Made by a program: the position numbers and the translations under genes. Positions 1 to 7,581 of a stretch of 64,000 bases of DNA are shown here, in pieces. The DNA comes from JBHIYN01 sp041984235. Its GTDB lineage: Bacteria; Pseudomonadota; Gammaproteobacteria; Ga0077536. Under the pieces are notes generated by a model. The model worked only from the letters and a program-made list of their open reading frames with translations. It had not been told where the DNA came from and ran no database searches. The stretch is taken from contig JBHIYN010000018.1 in the NCBI GenBank assembly GCA_041984235.1, positions 1-64,000 of the forward strand, in the 5' to 3' direction. The first letter of the stretch is position 1, and each line of letters starts with the position of its first letter.

Positions 1-1211
1 AGGGTCATGGTGTTGAAGGTGTAGCCGGAAAAGTACATGACCGCGACCGCGCCCAGCAGCGATACGGGGATTGCTGCCGCGATGATCAGCGTCGAGCGCA
101 GGTTGACCAGAAAGAGCCAGACGACGACAGCCGTCAGGCCCGTTCCCAGGAGGATGTGCTCCTCGAGAGCCGCGACAATGTCCTCAATCAAATCCGCTTC
201 GTTGTGGGCGATCCCGATCCGCATGCCGGGTGGCAGCGCGGGCTCGATGTCCTCGCGCAACCGCCGTCGCACGTCATTGACGATCGCGACGGTATTCGCC
301 TTTTGCACCTTGACGATACCGAGCCCCACGGTCGGCTCGCCGTTGAAGCGCGCCAGCTTGCGGAAGTCCGCGAGCGCGTCCTCGACTTCGGCGATGTCGC
401 GCAAGCGGATGGGCGAACCCTCGGGGTAGGCGACGATGAGATCCCGCAGTGTGCGCGCATCGTGGTACTCCAGATCGAGCTTGATGAGCTGCTCGGTGCG
501 GCCACCGACCAGGAACCCACCCGGGAGGCGCAAGTGCTCGCTGGCAAAGGCAGCCAGGACGTCGTTGACGGCGACGCCGAATTGCGCCATGCGTTCCGGC
601 AGCAGGTTGACGCGAATAGTCCGCTCGCGCTCCCCGCCGATACGTACCTCTCCGACACCGTCGACGGTCTCAATGCGCTTCTTGATCACGTTGCGGGCGT
701 ACTGGTTGAGCTGCTGCAGCGTGCGGTCGCCGGACAACGTCAGCCAGAGCACCGGCAGCGCACCGAACTCGACCTTGGCCACGATCGGCGGATCGGCTTC
801 GTCAGGCAGGTCCGCCAGCACCTGGTTCACCTTCGCCTGGACCTCGTTAAACGCGACGTCGATGTCCTTTTCCAGGTTGAAGCGCACCAGGACGACGGAC
901 ACGCCGGGGGCCGATGTCGACTCGATATGCTCGATGCCGGGGATGGCGTTGACAGAGGTTTCGATGACGTTAGTGATGCTGGAGTCGAGGATCTCCGGGC
1001 CCGCACCCGCCATCACGGTGCGGACCGAGATCATCGGAAAGTCGATTTCCGGGTACCTGTCGACACCGATGTCGCGGAAAGCGATCAGCCCGAACAGCAC
1101 GAACATGCCGGACAGCATGTAGGCGAACACGTGCCTGCGGATTGACAGCTCCGGCAGCGTCGAGCCGGGCGCGGTTCCCTGCCGGCGGCCGCCGACGCCT
1201 GCGTCAGTCAC
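1..1211 (-). CDS. RND efflux transporter, inner-membrane pump (partial, N-terminal ~403 aa)
   Basis: Proton-driven resistance-nodulation-division pump of the AcrB/MdtB/MexB superfamily. It would span the inner membrane and export drugs or other toxic compounds through the adaptor encoded just upstream. Translating the minus strand from a GTG at 1211 gives an unbroken frame to the window edge. It shows an N-terminal membrane segment (residues ~30-45), the porter-domain text typical of RND pumps (DxDVAFNEVQAKVNQ, KRIETVDGVGEVRIGG, an arginine-rich SPIRLRDIAEVED stretch) and a second membrane segment beginning near residue 370 (LGTGLTAVVVWLFLVNLRSTL). The GTG overlaps the adaptor stop codon (GTGA), so the two are translationally coupled. 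The C-terminal two thirds lie outside the window. Substrate unknown. Confidence 0.93.
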   Translation of the reverse strand, partial: MTDAGVGGRRQGTAPGSTLPELSIRRHVFAYMLSGMFVLFGLIAFRDIGVDRYPEIDFPMISVRTVMAGAGPEILDSSITNVIETSVNAIPGIEHIESTSAPGVSVVLVRFNLEKDIDVAFNEVQAKVNQVLADLPDEADPPIVAKVEFGALPVLWLTLSGDRTLQQLNQYARNVIKKRIETVDGVGEVRIGGERERTIRVNLLPERMAQFGVAVNDVLAAFASEHLRLPGGFLVGGRTEQLIKLDLEYHDARTLRDLIVAYPEGSPIRLRDIAEVEDALADFRKLARFNGEPTVGLGIVKVQKANTVAIVNDVRRRLREDIEPALPPGMRIGIAHNEADLIEDIVAALEEHILLGTGLTAVVVWLFLVNLRSTLIIAAAIPVSLLGAVAVMYFSGYTFNTMT

Positions 1212-2299
1212 GACGACGGCTCGATCACGGCCACGCCGACGCCGTTGGTCAGGTACGACGCCCCTTCGACGATCACGTCTTCGTCCGGTGCGAGGCCGGC
1301 CGTGATTTCTAGCTGCTGCCCGACGAGCGCGCCGGCCTCGACGACGCGCTCGCGTGCCGTGCCTTCGGCGAGCACGTAGACGACCTGCCCGGCCGGCCGC
1401 GTCACCACCGCGGCCCGGGGCACTACGACCGCGTGCGGACGTCGCTCGACGACGACGCGCGCCTGCACCGTGGCGTCCGGCCGCCACGGACCCGGGTTGG
1501 TCAGCAGCACGATTGCCGAGACGGCGCGACTGCGCAGCCCGACGTCGGGCTTAATCTGGTCAACCCGCGCTTCGACCTCGAGCGCGGGTACCAGCGGACT
1601 GCTGATGAACACCTGCTGCCCGATGGCCAACCGTCCGGCTACGGTTTCCGGAAACGGCAGCTCGGCGCGCAGGTGGCGCTCGTCGATAAGCTCGAGCAGG
1701 TCGTCGCCCTGCTTGACGTAATCTCCCACGGCGACGAACCGTTCGGCGACGACCCCGTCCACCGGCGCCCGGACGATGGATTTCTCCAGCCTGTCGTCGA
1801 TGACGGCGAGGCGCGCGGCGGCAGCGGCGCGCGATGCCTGCTCGACGTCGAGCTGAGCCTCGGCGTCGTCGAGCGCCTCGAGCGCGATCATGTCGCGCTT
1901 TCTCAGGTCACGGTATCGACCGACACGCCGCCGCTCGTTCTCGATCGACGCCTCGATGCGCTGGATTTCGGCGCTGGCCTCGCGCCGCTCCAGGCGCAGC
2001 GCACTGACGTCGAGTTCGACCAGGACCTGCCCGCGGCGGACCGGCTGTCCGACCTCGACCCGCACCACTTCGACGCGGGCGTTCACCTCGGCCCCGAGGA
2101 CAGCTTGATTACGGCTGACGACGCGGCCGACCGAGTACAGCGAGTCGACCACCTCCAGCACCGCAGCCCGAACCACGCTCACCGGGACTGCGTCGATGCG
2201 GTTGACAGCCGCGACCACCTCGCCCTCGGGGGCGTCACATCCACTCGTCGCCGCCACGACGGCGATCAGCGCGAAAAGCGTAGGTGCGGCGCGAATCAT
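1208..2299 (-). CDS. RND efflux periplasmic adaptor (membrane fusion protein, HlyD/AcrA family)
   Basis: Periplasmic adaptor that links the downstream RND pump to an outer-membrane channel. 363 aa. The N-terminus looks like a lipoprotein signal: hydrophobic segment (residues 7-17), then TSGC with Cys21 as the possible lipidated residue. Position -3 is Thr rather than the usual Leu, so lipidation is likely but not certain. The rest has the usual order: a lipoyl-like half (VNARVEVVRVEVGQPVRRGQ), an alpha-helical hairpin (~residues 100-150), the second lipoyl half (SIVRAPVDGVVAERFVAVGDYV) and beta-barrel/membrane-proximal domains. Its start codon overlaps the tetR stop (ATGA) and its stop overlaps the pump start, giving a three-gene operon. 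No outer-membrane channel gene is visible. Confidence 0.93.
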   Translation of the reverse strand: MIRAAPTLFALIAVVAATSGCDAPEGEVVAAVNRIDAVPVSVVRAAVLEVVDSLYSVGRVVSRNQAVLGAEVNARVEVVRVEVGQPVRRGQVLVELDVSALRLERREASAEIQRIEASIENERRRVGRYRDLRKRDMIALEALDDAEAQLDVEQASRAAAAARLAVIDDRLEKSIVRAPVDGVVAERFVAVGDYVKQGDDLLELIDERHLRAELPFPETVAGRLAIGQQVFISSPLVPALEVEARVDQIKPDVGLRSRAVSAIVLLTNPGPWRPDATVQARVVVERRPHAVVVPRAAVVTRPAGQVVYVLAEGTARERVVEAGALVGQQLEITAGLAPDEDVIVEGASYLTNGVGVAVIEPSS

Positions 2300-2946
2300 G
2301 CGGGGTCCGGCTCGCCATTCGCCGCCGGCGCGCGCATCCCGTTCATCAGGATGCGCATTACACCGTCGGCGTAGTCCTCAGGCTCGTCGACGATGCCGCT
2401 CCCGCCCAGTGCCGCCAGAACGCCGCGCGCCTGGAAATAGAACACGTTAGCCGCCACCAGCAGCGCGGCGCACAGCGCAGGTTCGTGTTCCGCGCGCAGC
2501 ACGCCGGCGCGCTGGCCGGTGGCGACGAGTTCGGTCAGGCGACTAAAATTTTCGCCGACGGCCGCGGTCGCCAGCGTGTGTTGGCGTTCGCGTCCGTCCT
2601 CCATCGCCTCGCGCAGCAGCAGCCGGTAGGCATCTCGATTTTCCAGCATCGTCGCCAGATGCGAGCGCGCAAAGCGTGACAAGATGTCCTCGACCGTGGC
2701 CGCGCGGTCGGCAAGCGTGTCCATGAGCGTGCTCGTGCGGGCGGCGCTGCGCCGCAGAACGGCGACATAAAGGCCGTGCTTGGACGCGAAATGGTGATAG
2801 ATATTCGCCTTGCTCACGCCCGCCGCGCCGGCCACGGCGCTCATGGACACGCCGTCGAAGCCGAGTTTGGCAAACAGCGCCTGCGCGGCTACGAGGATCG
2901 CCTCCTCGCCGCCTACCGGGCCGTCAGTCATCGACCGCGTTTTCAT
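2296..2946 (-). CDS. TetR/AcrR-family transcriptional repressor of the efflux operon
   Basis: 216 aa DNA-binding regulator. The first ~60 residues form a TetR helix-turn-helix (AAQALFAKLGFDGVSMSAVAGAAGVSKANIYHHF); the rest is an all-helical ligand-binding domain typical of efflux regulators. I chose ATG 2946 because GGAG lies about 8 nt upstream. A TTG five codons earlier and an ATG five codons later are also in frame. It is first in the operon with the adaptor and pump and overlaps the adaptor by 4 nt. A near-perfect palindrome with an overlapping -10 box just upstream suggests autorepression, relieved by a pump substrate. The ligand is not deducible. Confidence 0.92.
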   Translation of the reverse strand: MKTRSMTDGPVGGEEAILVAAQALFAKLGFDGVSMSAVAGAAGVSKANIYHHFASKHGLYVAVLRRSAARTSTLMDTLADRAATVEDILSRFARSHLATMLENRDAYRLLLREAMEDGRERQHTLATAAVGENFSRLTELVATGQRAGVLRAEHEPALCAALLVAANVFYFQARGVLAALGGSGIVDEPEDYADGVMRILMNGMRAPAANGEPDPA

Positions 2947-2989
2947 GTCGCGACACTCCAAGCTGGACGCTCGTGGATACCGGCCGAAA

Positions 2990-3015
2990 ACTGACCGACC
3001 GGACGGTCAGTATAG
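2990..3015 (-). promoter_or_regulatory. TetR operator overlapping the -10 box of the efflux operon
   Basis: Positions 2990-3011 form a 22-bp near-perfect palindrome: outer arms ACTGACCG and CGGTCAGT match exactly, with two mismatched centre positions. On the minus strand a TATACT hexamer (complement of 3009-3014) overlaps the operator edge, and the tetR ATG is ~43 nt downstream. Operator-over-promoter geometry is what autorepressing TetR proteins use. Binding by this regulator is inference. Confidence 0.75.
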
Positions 3016-3304
3016 TCCAATCTGACGGACGGGAATGCCGCTATTTCCTTGTAATCGCGAGCCTTGACGCCACATCGAGCCGACGTGGTCTACACGTCAT
3101 CGGTACGTCGTTGCGTTGGGTTCAGCGAACAATCACGGTCCCGCTCGTCAGGAGCGATCGGATCGCGCTCGGCGGTTCGGACCGACCTCACTTCAGCATG
3201 GGGATTCAGAACGGTGTACGACCAATGTCGTGATGTAAGGCGGGTGCGAAGGACATCGCAATCGTAAATCGGTCGAGCATGGCACCACTACACGCCTCCC
3301 GCCT
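3016..3304. other. Intergenic stretch without recognisable genes
   Basis: No reading frame here shows a recognisable domain or convincing start. It separates the efflux operon from the accessory island and presumably holds the -35 region of the efflux promoter. Nothing else seen. Confidence 0.6.
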
Positions 3305-3557
3305 GTGAATCGCCCGGGGCTGATCTGTGTATTCGTCGTCAGAGCACGCGTCGCGTCGGATCCTTCACATCAACGTGACGCGTCATCCGACAGCTGCCTG
3401 GGCGACACAACAGTTGCGGGAGGCGGTCGGCACTGGTGCACACCAATATCTGCTGCGCGATCGCGACAGCATCTTCTCCGATCAAGTAGATGAATCGATT
3501 CGACAGCTCGGTTTGCAAGTTTTCAAGTCGCCGCCTCCACCAGTCAAACCCTGTTAG
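3305..3557 (+). pseudogene. Transposase/integrase core fragment (frameshifted, truncated)
   Basis: Remnant of an rve (DDE) integrase-type transposase. Frame one (from 3305) reads LICVFVVRARVA; after a frameshift near 3345 the frame starting 3327 continues with RRILHINVTRHPTAAWATQQLREA and then YLLRDRDSIFSDQVDESIRQLGLQVFKSPP. The RDRDSIF stretch carries one of the catalytic aspartates in this family, and the following text normally precedes the catalytic Glu region. Here the frame stops at 3557, so the catalytic end is missing. No inverted terminal repeats were found. It is a dead relic that marks earlier mobile-element activity at the island's left edge. Confidence 0.78.
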
Positions 3558-3580
3558 GCCGTGATATCTCGCGGCCTAAC
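3553..3580. repeat. 9-bp stem-loop at the end of the transposase remnant
   Basis: GTTAGGCCG (3553-3561) and CGGCCTAAC (3572-3580) are perfect inverted repeats around a 10-nt loop. It overlaps the end of the broken transposase frame. No T-run follows, so it is not a classical terminator. It could be a relic of an element end. Confidence 0.5.
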
Positions 3581-3759
3581 ATCTCTTCCCGTCCGCTCAC
3601 CGGTCGGCTACGAGCCCACTCCGCCGGCCGCCCGAACCGGCCGCCGAATTCCCCGCAAATCGGCAAGTGGTACCGCCAGGCCAGACCGTGTCCGGCCGCG
3701 CCATTCCTGAGCGTCGACCGATCGTCATCGTTTGCCTTCTCAGCGCAAGCAGGTTGTCG

Positions 3760-3778
3760 TGTTCCCGTTTCGGGAACA
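3760..3778. promoter_or_regulatory. Palindromic operator upstream of higBA-like pair
   Basis: TGTTCCCGTTTCGGGAACA is a perfect inverted repeat (8-bp arms, 3-nt centre) ending 15 nt before the toxin ATG. Type II antitoxins of the HigA type bind such palindromes to repress their own operon. An AT-rich TATTTT follows at 3782-3787 and could be part of the promoter. Assignment to the adjacent HigA is inference from position. Confidence 0.65.
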
Positions 3779-3793
3779 TGCTATTTTGCTCTT

Positions 3794-4087
3794 ATGCGGA
3801 TCATCGCCAGACGCACGCTCAGAGATTTGTGGGAACGCCATCCAGATTCCGAGCAATCACTCAAAGCGTGGTTCGCCGAAGCACAAGCCGCGGACTGGAG
3901 AAATTCCCAGGAGACCAAGCGCCGGTACAGACATGCGAGCTTCGTCGCCGATAACCGTGTCATCTTCAACATTGGCGATAATAAGTACCGCTTGGTCACT
4001 CACGTGAATTACGACTATCGCGTCGTCTACATCAAGTTCGTCGGGACTCACGCTGAGTACGACCGAATCGACCCGGAGACAATTTGA
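3794..4087 (+). CDS. higB: HigB-type mRNA interferase toxin (type II toxin-antitoxin)
   Basis: 97 aa, the usual length of the HigB_toxin family, whose members cleave mRNA on the ribosome. Family text is visible throughout: RTLRDLWERHPDSEQ at the N-terminus, SFVADNRVIFNIGDNKYRL in the middle, and a YRVVYIKFVGTHAEYDRID terminus. It lies directly behind a palindromic operator, and its stop codon shares one base with the antitoxin start (TGATG), the toxin-first order typical of higBA. No sign of disruption, so it is probably active. An endonuclease role is established for the family but not shown here. Confidence 0.92.
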   Translation: MRIIARRTLRDLWERHPDSEQSLKAWFAEAQAADWRNSQETKRRYRHASFVADNRVIFNIGDNKYRLVTHVNYDYRVVYIKFVGTHAEYDRIDPETI

Positions 4088-4446
4088 TGGATATTCGCCC
4101 AATCAGGACCAAGCGAGACTACGAGCGCGCCCTCCGGCGCATTGAGACGCTCATGCACGCCGACCCCGGTAGCGATGAAGGAGACGAGTTGGAAGTGCTC
4201 GCGACATTGGTCGACGTGTATGAGGAAAAGCACTTTCCGGTGGGCGCCGCAGATCCAGTCGAAGCCATTCTGTTCAGGATGGACCAGCAAGGATTGGAAC
4301 GGAAAGACCTGGAACCGTTTATCGGCTCTCGCCATCGCGTTTCGGAGGTCATCAATCGAAAGCGCGGCCTGTCGCTCGATATGATTCGACGACTCCATGC
4401 AGGCCTTGGAATTCCGCTACAGGTGCTGGTTGGAGAAGCTGCATAG
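4087..4446 (+). CDS. higA: HigA-type antitoxin with helix-turn-helix
   Basis: 119 aa antitoxin that would neutralise the preceding HigB-like toxin and repress the operon. The N-terminal half is charged and helical (MDIRPIRTKRDYERALRRIETLM); the C-terminal half has an XRE-like HTH (GLERKDLEPFIGSRHRVSEVINRKRGLSLDMIRRLHAGLGIPLQVL). The ATG at 4087 overlaps the toxin stop; a TTG one codon earlier is a less likely start. Members of this COG5499-type group commonly pair with HigB toxins. No terminator was found behind it. Confidence 0.92.
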   Translation: MDIRPIRTKRDYERALRRIETLMHADPGSDEGDELEVLATLVDVYEEKHFPVGAADPVEAILFRMDQQGLERKDLEPFIGSRHRVSEVINRKRGLSLDMIRRLHAGLGIPLQVLVGEAA

Positions 4447-4884
4447 CTATTCCTGAGGTTTCGAACCATCGTCCGTGGATCACGTCCGAAAGCCCAACAC
4501 TTCCTATCACCTGAGAACGGGGGTATCTACGGGGGCATTTCTGGCGTTTAGCACCGGAACATATTGATTCAAAAGACAGTGTGGCTGCCGCCGCCCCACC
4601 AGTTTTTGACTCATAAGATACTGATTAATAACGATAATTCTGACTTCAATTCCCGATCTTCCGAAGATCCGGCCTGACTCACCAGCGTTTTCGTGTGTTT
4701 CGGGTCCGGGGCGAGCGAAATCCTGGTACCTCCGCTTCTCGAATCCTAGCTTCCGCTATCAACTCAGTCTGGGGGTATTTTTCGGGGTACTTTGTCACCC
4801 TCATCCAAAATACCCCCATCCAGCGCCGTAAGCCGCCTAATGACTGCCCGCCGGCCAGAGGACGGAGGCGAGCCATGTTGTTTT
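4447..4884. other. Gene-poor, AT-richer stretch inside the accessory island
   Basis: About 440 nt between the two toxin-antitoxin modules hold no credible gene. Base composition is visibly less GC-rich than the flanks (TTGATTCAAAAGACAG, ATACTGATTAATAACG). Two sets of G5-containing motifs occur: GGGGGTATCTACGGGGG from 4519 and GGGGGTATTTTTCGGGG from 4771, the second belonging to an inverted repeat. The pattern suggests a recombination or attachment remnant rather than regulatory sequence for one gene. Confidence 0.5.
4770..4818. repeat. 12-bp perfect inverted repeat (TGGGGGTATTTT / AAAATACCCCCA), possible att-type site
   Basis: Left arm 4770-4781 and right arm 4807-4818 match perfectly around a 25-nt spacer. 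A related direct copy of the GGGGGTAT element lies near 4519. Iterated G5TAT elements of this sort are often seen beside tyrosine-recombinase islands, but no integrase gene is present here. An attachment-site role is therefore only a suggestion. Confidence 0.45.
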
Positions 4885-4914
4885 ATGTCGGTACTTATTG
4901 ACTAGTACCGGCAT
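4885..4914. promoter_or_regulatory. Inverted repeat upstream of abiEi (candidate autoregulatory operator)
   Basis: ATGTCGGTACT (4885-4895) and AGTACCGGCAT (4904-4914) form an 11-bp inverted repeat with one mismatch and an 8-nt centre, ending 19 nt before the antitoxin ATG. AbiEi antitoxins are known to autorepress by binding inverted repeats in their promoter, so this is the likely operator. Confidence 0.6.
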
Positions 4915-4933
4915 TTCACAACACCATGGCCGC

Positions 4934-5533
4934 ATGGCCGATTCGTATCAAAACATTCTGGATCTCGCCGCAGAGCGAAGCCTGATTCGACCACGTGATC
5001 TGACTGAGCGCGGGCTACCCACTGTTGCCCTCACGCGGCTGGTGCGCCAAGGACGACTCCAACGCGTGGGACGTGGCCTGTACGCACTTCCGGACCGACC
5101 GGTCTCGGAACACAACGCCGTGGCCGAGGTGGCGCGCAAACACCCGCAGGCCATCGTCTGCCTGCTGTCGGCGCTGCGCTTCCACGACCTCACGACACAG
5201 TCGCCGTTCGAGACCTGGCTGGCCATCCCCAACAAGGCACGTGCGCCAAAGATGGACTATCCCCCGCTACGCATCGTGCGCTTCTCGGGCGAGGCACTGA
5301 ACGTTGGCGTCGAGGACCATGTCATCGATGGCGTGCCGGTGCGCGTGACCAGTGTCGCCCGCACAGTGGCGGACTGCTTCAAGTTCCGTAACAAGATCGG
5401 CCTCGATGTCGCACTCGAGGCGCTGCAGGAGGCCTGGCGTGCCAAGCGCGTCAGCATGGACGAGCTCTGGCGCTACGCCACGCTCTGCCGGGTGACCAAC
5501 GTGATGCGCCCTTACATGGAAAGTTTGCCATGA
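4934..5533 (+). CDS. abiEi: AbiEi-family antitoxin (type IV toxin-antitoxin, winged helix)
   Basis: 199 aa. The N-terminal winged-helix (LIRPRDLTERGLPTVALTRLVRQGRLQRVGRGLYALPD, residues ~15-52) is the AbiEi DNA-binding domain; the remainder matches the C-terminal antitoxin region (VARKHPQAIVCLLSALRFHDL; SVARTVADCFKFRNKIG). The pair acts in phage abortive infection, with the antitoxin opposing the nucleotidyltransferase without direct binding (type IV). I take ATG 4934 as the start; a TTG at 4898 lies inside the upstream inverted repeat and an ATG at 4926 is out of frame. It overlaps the toxin gene by 4 nt (ATGA). Confidence 0.92.
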   Translation: MADSYQNILDLAAERSLIRPRDLTERGLPTVALTRLVRQGRLQRVGRGLYALPDRPVSEHNAVAEVARKHPQAIVCLLSALRFHDLTTQSPFETWLAIPNKARAPKMDYPPLRIVRFSGEALNVGVEDHVIDGVPVRVTSVARTVADCFKFRNKIGLDVALEALQEAWRAKRVSMDELWRYATLCRVTNVMRPYMESLP

Positions 5534-6444
5534 TCGGACGAAACCTGGCCGCTTCCGTGCGGGCCCGTCTGCTCAACCGCGCTCGGGAGACCGGGCAGGA
5601 CTTTAATCTCATCCTGATCCGCTATGCCCTCGAGCGTCTGCTGTACCGGCTGAGCATCTCCGCTTACGCCGATCAGTTCCTGCTGAAAGGTGCGCTGCTG
5701 TTCGACCTGTGGTTCGACATTCCACATCGCCCGACGCGTGACGCCGATTTCCTCGGTCTTGGCTCGACCGGGTTATCAGACCTCGAATCCATCTTCAGGA
5801 ATGTCTGCACGGTGGACGCAGAGGACGGGGTGACGTTCAGACCGGACACAGTCCAAGCCGCAGACATTCGCAAGGAGGCCAACTACGCCGGCGTACGCGT
5901 CACCCTTCTCGGCCTGCTCGATGGCGCGCGTTGCCCAGTCCAGATCGACATCGGCTTCGGCGATGCCGTCACGCCGGGGCCGGACGAGGTTCAATACCCG
6001 GTGATGCTCCCGGGCTTCCAGGCACCAAAGTTGCGCGTTTACCCACGGTATACCGTAGCCGCCGAAAAACTAGAGGCAATAACCACGCTCGGTATCGCCA
6101 ACAGCCGGATGAAGGACTTCTTTGATCTCTGGATCCTATCGCGCCACACCGAGTTCGATGGTGACACCCTGCAGCGCGCGATCCGCGCGACATTCGATCG
6201 CCGCAGGATTAAGCTACCTTCGGGTGCCCCCTTTGGCCTGACCGACGAGTTCGCACAAGACACGCAGAAGCAGACACAGTGGCAGGCGTTTCTGAGGAGA
6301 AACCGACTCGAAGCACTTCAACTCGAGGTGCTTGTGACAGCACTTCGGGATTTCCTGCTACCTCCCATCGCCGCAGCGAACGTTGGCAACCGGTTCCCGC
6401 AATTCTGGCCGGCTGGTGGTCCCTGGACTCCAGTGAGGACCTGA
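5530..6444 (+). CDS. abiEii: AbiEii-family nucleotidyltransferase toxin
   Basis: 304 aa. AbiEii toxins are polymerase-beta-fold nucleotidyltransferases that arrest growth on phage infection; homologues modify tRNA acceptor ends. Signature motifs are present: KGALLFDLWFD followed by RPTRDADFLG, with metal-binding D71 and D73; VQIDIGFGD (D140, D145); and EKLEAITTLGIANSRMKDFFDLW with K180, K195 and D199. All motifs are intact, so the toxin is probably active. It is coupled to the antitoxin by an ATGA overlap. A strong hairpin begins 38 nt past its stop. Confidence 0.93.
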   Translation: MIGRNLAASVRARLLNRARETGQDFNLILIRYALERLLYRLSISAYADQFLLKGALLFDLWFDIPHRPTRDADFLGLGSTGLSDLESIFRNVCTVDAEDGVTFRPDTVQAADIRKEANYAGVRVTLLGLLDGARCPVQIDIGFGDAVTPGPDEVQYPVMLPGFQAPKLRVYPRYTVAAEKLEAITTLGIANSRMKDFFDLWILSRHTEFDGDTLQRAIRATFDRRRIKLPSGAPFGLTDEFAQDTQKQTQWQAFLRRNRLEALQLEVLVTALRDFLLPPIAAANVGNRFPQFWPAGGPWTPVRT

Positions 6445-6481
6445 CCTCTTCGCCGTGTCGGGAAAGGAGCGCGGCGAGGGA

Positions 6482-6508
6482 TGGATTTGCGCAACAAGCG
6501 CAAATCCA
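6482..6508. repeat. Perfect 11-bp hairpin (REP-like) downstream of abiEii
   Basis: TGGATTTGCGC (6482-6492), loop AACAA, GCGCAAATCCA (6498-6508). The arms continue imperfectly outward (GGCGAGGGA opposite CTCCCGCCG). No T-run follows on either strand, so intrinsic termination is doubtful. It may be a REP-type palindrome or mark the island's right edge. Apart from this hairpin, the sequence up to 6705 shows no gene. Confidence 0.55.
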
Positions 6509-6705
6509 CACTCCCGCCGCCGGGCGGAGCCCCTACCCGGGTTCGACGAGCGCTGCGACAGCAGCGCCCAGCACGTCGCCGAAACGCGTCGACCGGCCGC
6601 AGCATATCGCCGGGAGCGCACGCCAGGACATGGCCGCGCAGGTGCGCCCGCAGCGCCGGCGCCACGGGCCGTTGCGCTGACGGCGAAGGATATCGGCGTC
6701 AGAGC

Positions 6706-7335
6706 TCAGCGTGTCGGGCGACGCCGGCGCGCCACGCCCGCGAGCGCCAGCACACCCGCGCCAAACATCCACACCGCGGCCGGCAGGGGAACCGATCCGG
6801 CACCGAGGGTGCTGACGAACGGTCCGCCGTTCGGCTGAAACGTGTTGAACGCGAGCGGCAGCGGACCGGGGCCGTAATCCGTGAGCTGGTTGCCGCCGTT
6901 CGAATTATTGCGGTAGTCGAGCTGGGATGACGACAGGCGCAGCCACTGGTTGCCGGCGAACGCCGATACGATCGAGCTGCTCGGACCGTGTGCGGCGGTC
7001 GGGCTGGAGACGAAGATACCGCTATTGGTGACTTCCCAGGTGAGATCCCAGCCTCGTCCGGCAAGGCCGATCAGGCTGTTTCCCGGCGTGAAGATGAAGT
7101 CGCCGCGCAGATCGCCGGCGACGCGGATCTCATAGCTGTCGACGACGCTCGACATGAAGCTCGCCGAGCCGAGATATATCCCCACCGGGCTCGGATCGAG
7201 ATCGATGAAGCCGGTCAGCCCGATCCCGACCGGGTCGGACCCGAAAAACGCGATCTCGTAGCGTTCCGCCCGGGCCGGCCCGATCAGAAACAGGAGCAGG
7301 AAGAAAGAGACCGTTCGTTTCGACAGGGAAGACAT
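6706..7335 (-). CDS. VPLPA-CTERM sorting domain secreted protein
   Basis: 209 aa exported protein of unknown function. An N-terminal signal peptide (MSSLSKRTVSFFLLLFLIGPARA) is followed by a serine/glycine-rich beta-type body. The C-terminus ends in VPLPAAVWMFGAGVLALAGVARRRRPTR: the VPLPA motif, one membrane helix and a basic tail, which is the tripartite sorting signal handled by exosortase systems. Such proteins are usually linked to extracellular polysaccharide and the cell surface. No exosortase gene is in the window. It stands alone between the AbiE module and the SMP-30 gene. Confidence 0.85.
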   Translation of the reverse strand: MSSLSKRTVSFFLLLFLIGPARAERYEIAFFGSDPVGIGLTGFIDLDPSPVGIYLGSASFMSSVVDSYEIRVAGDLRGDFIFTPGNSLIGLAGRGWDLTWEVTNSGIFVSSPTAAHGPSSSIVSAFAGNQWLRLSSSQLDYRNNSNGGNQLTDYGPGPLPLAFNTFQPNGGPFVSTLGAGSVPLPAAVWMFGAGVLALAGVARRRRPTR

Positions 7336-7581
7336 GACTCACCTCGCTAGCGATTAGCTCTGCGACGCCTGCCGCGCCCGCTGCGCAGTCCGACGCGGCG
7401 ACAAGGCGTGCCCCGATTGTAGGCACGACCTTCGTCATGCGTCCGGAACACCCTCACCATCGTGATGTTTTTTTGCATTTGGCACAAATCACGGCCGGGC
7501 AAGCGTGGACAATGGCCGCCCAGGGCCACGTTATCACTGATCTTGCGATGCCTCCCGGCGCAGCGCCGATCGCGACCCGGC

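Noticed and set aside
4725..4765. tRNA-like TTCTCGAATCC stretch
   Set aside because: No acceptor or anticodon stem can be formed around it.
7486..7505. Sigma-54-like TGGCAC near 7494 upstream of the VPLPA-CTERM gene
   Set aside because: No TTGC(A/T) element follows 5 nt downstream, and the orientation is opposite to the gene.
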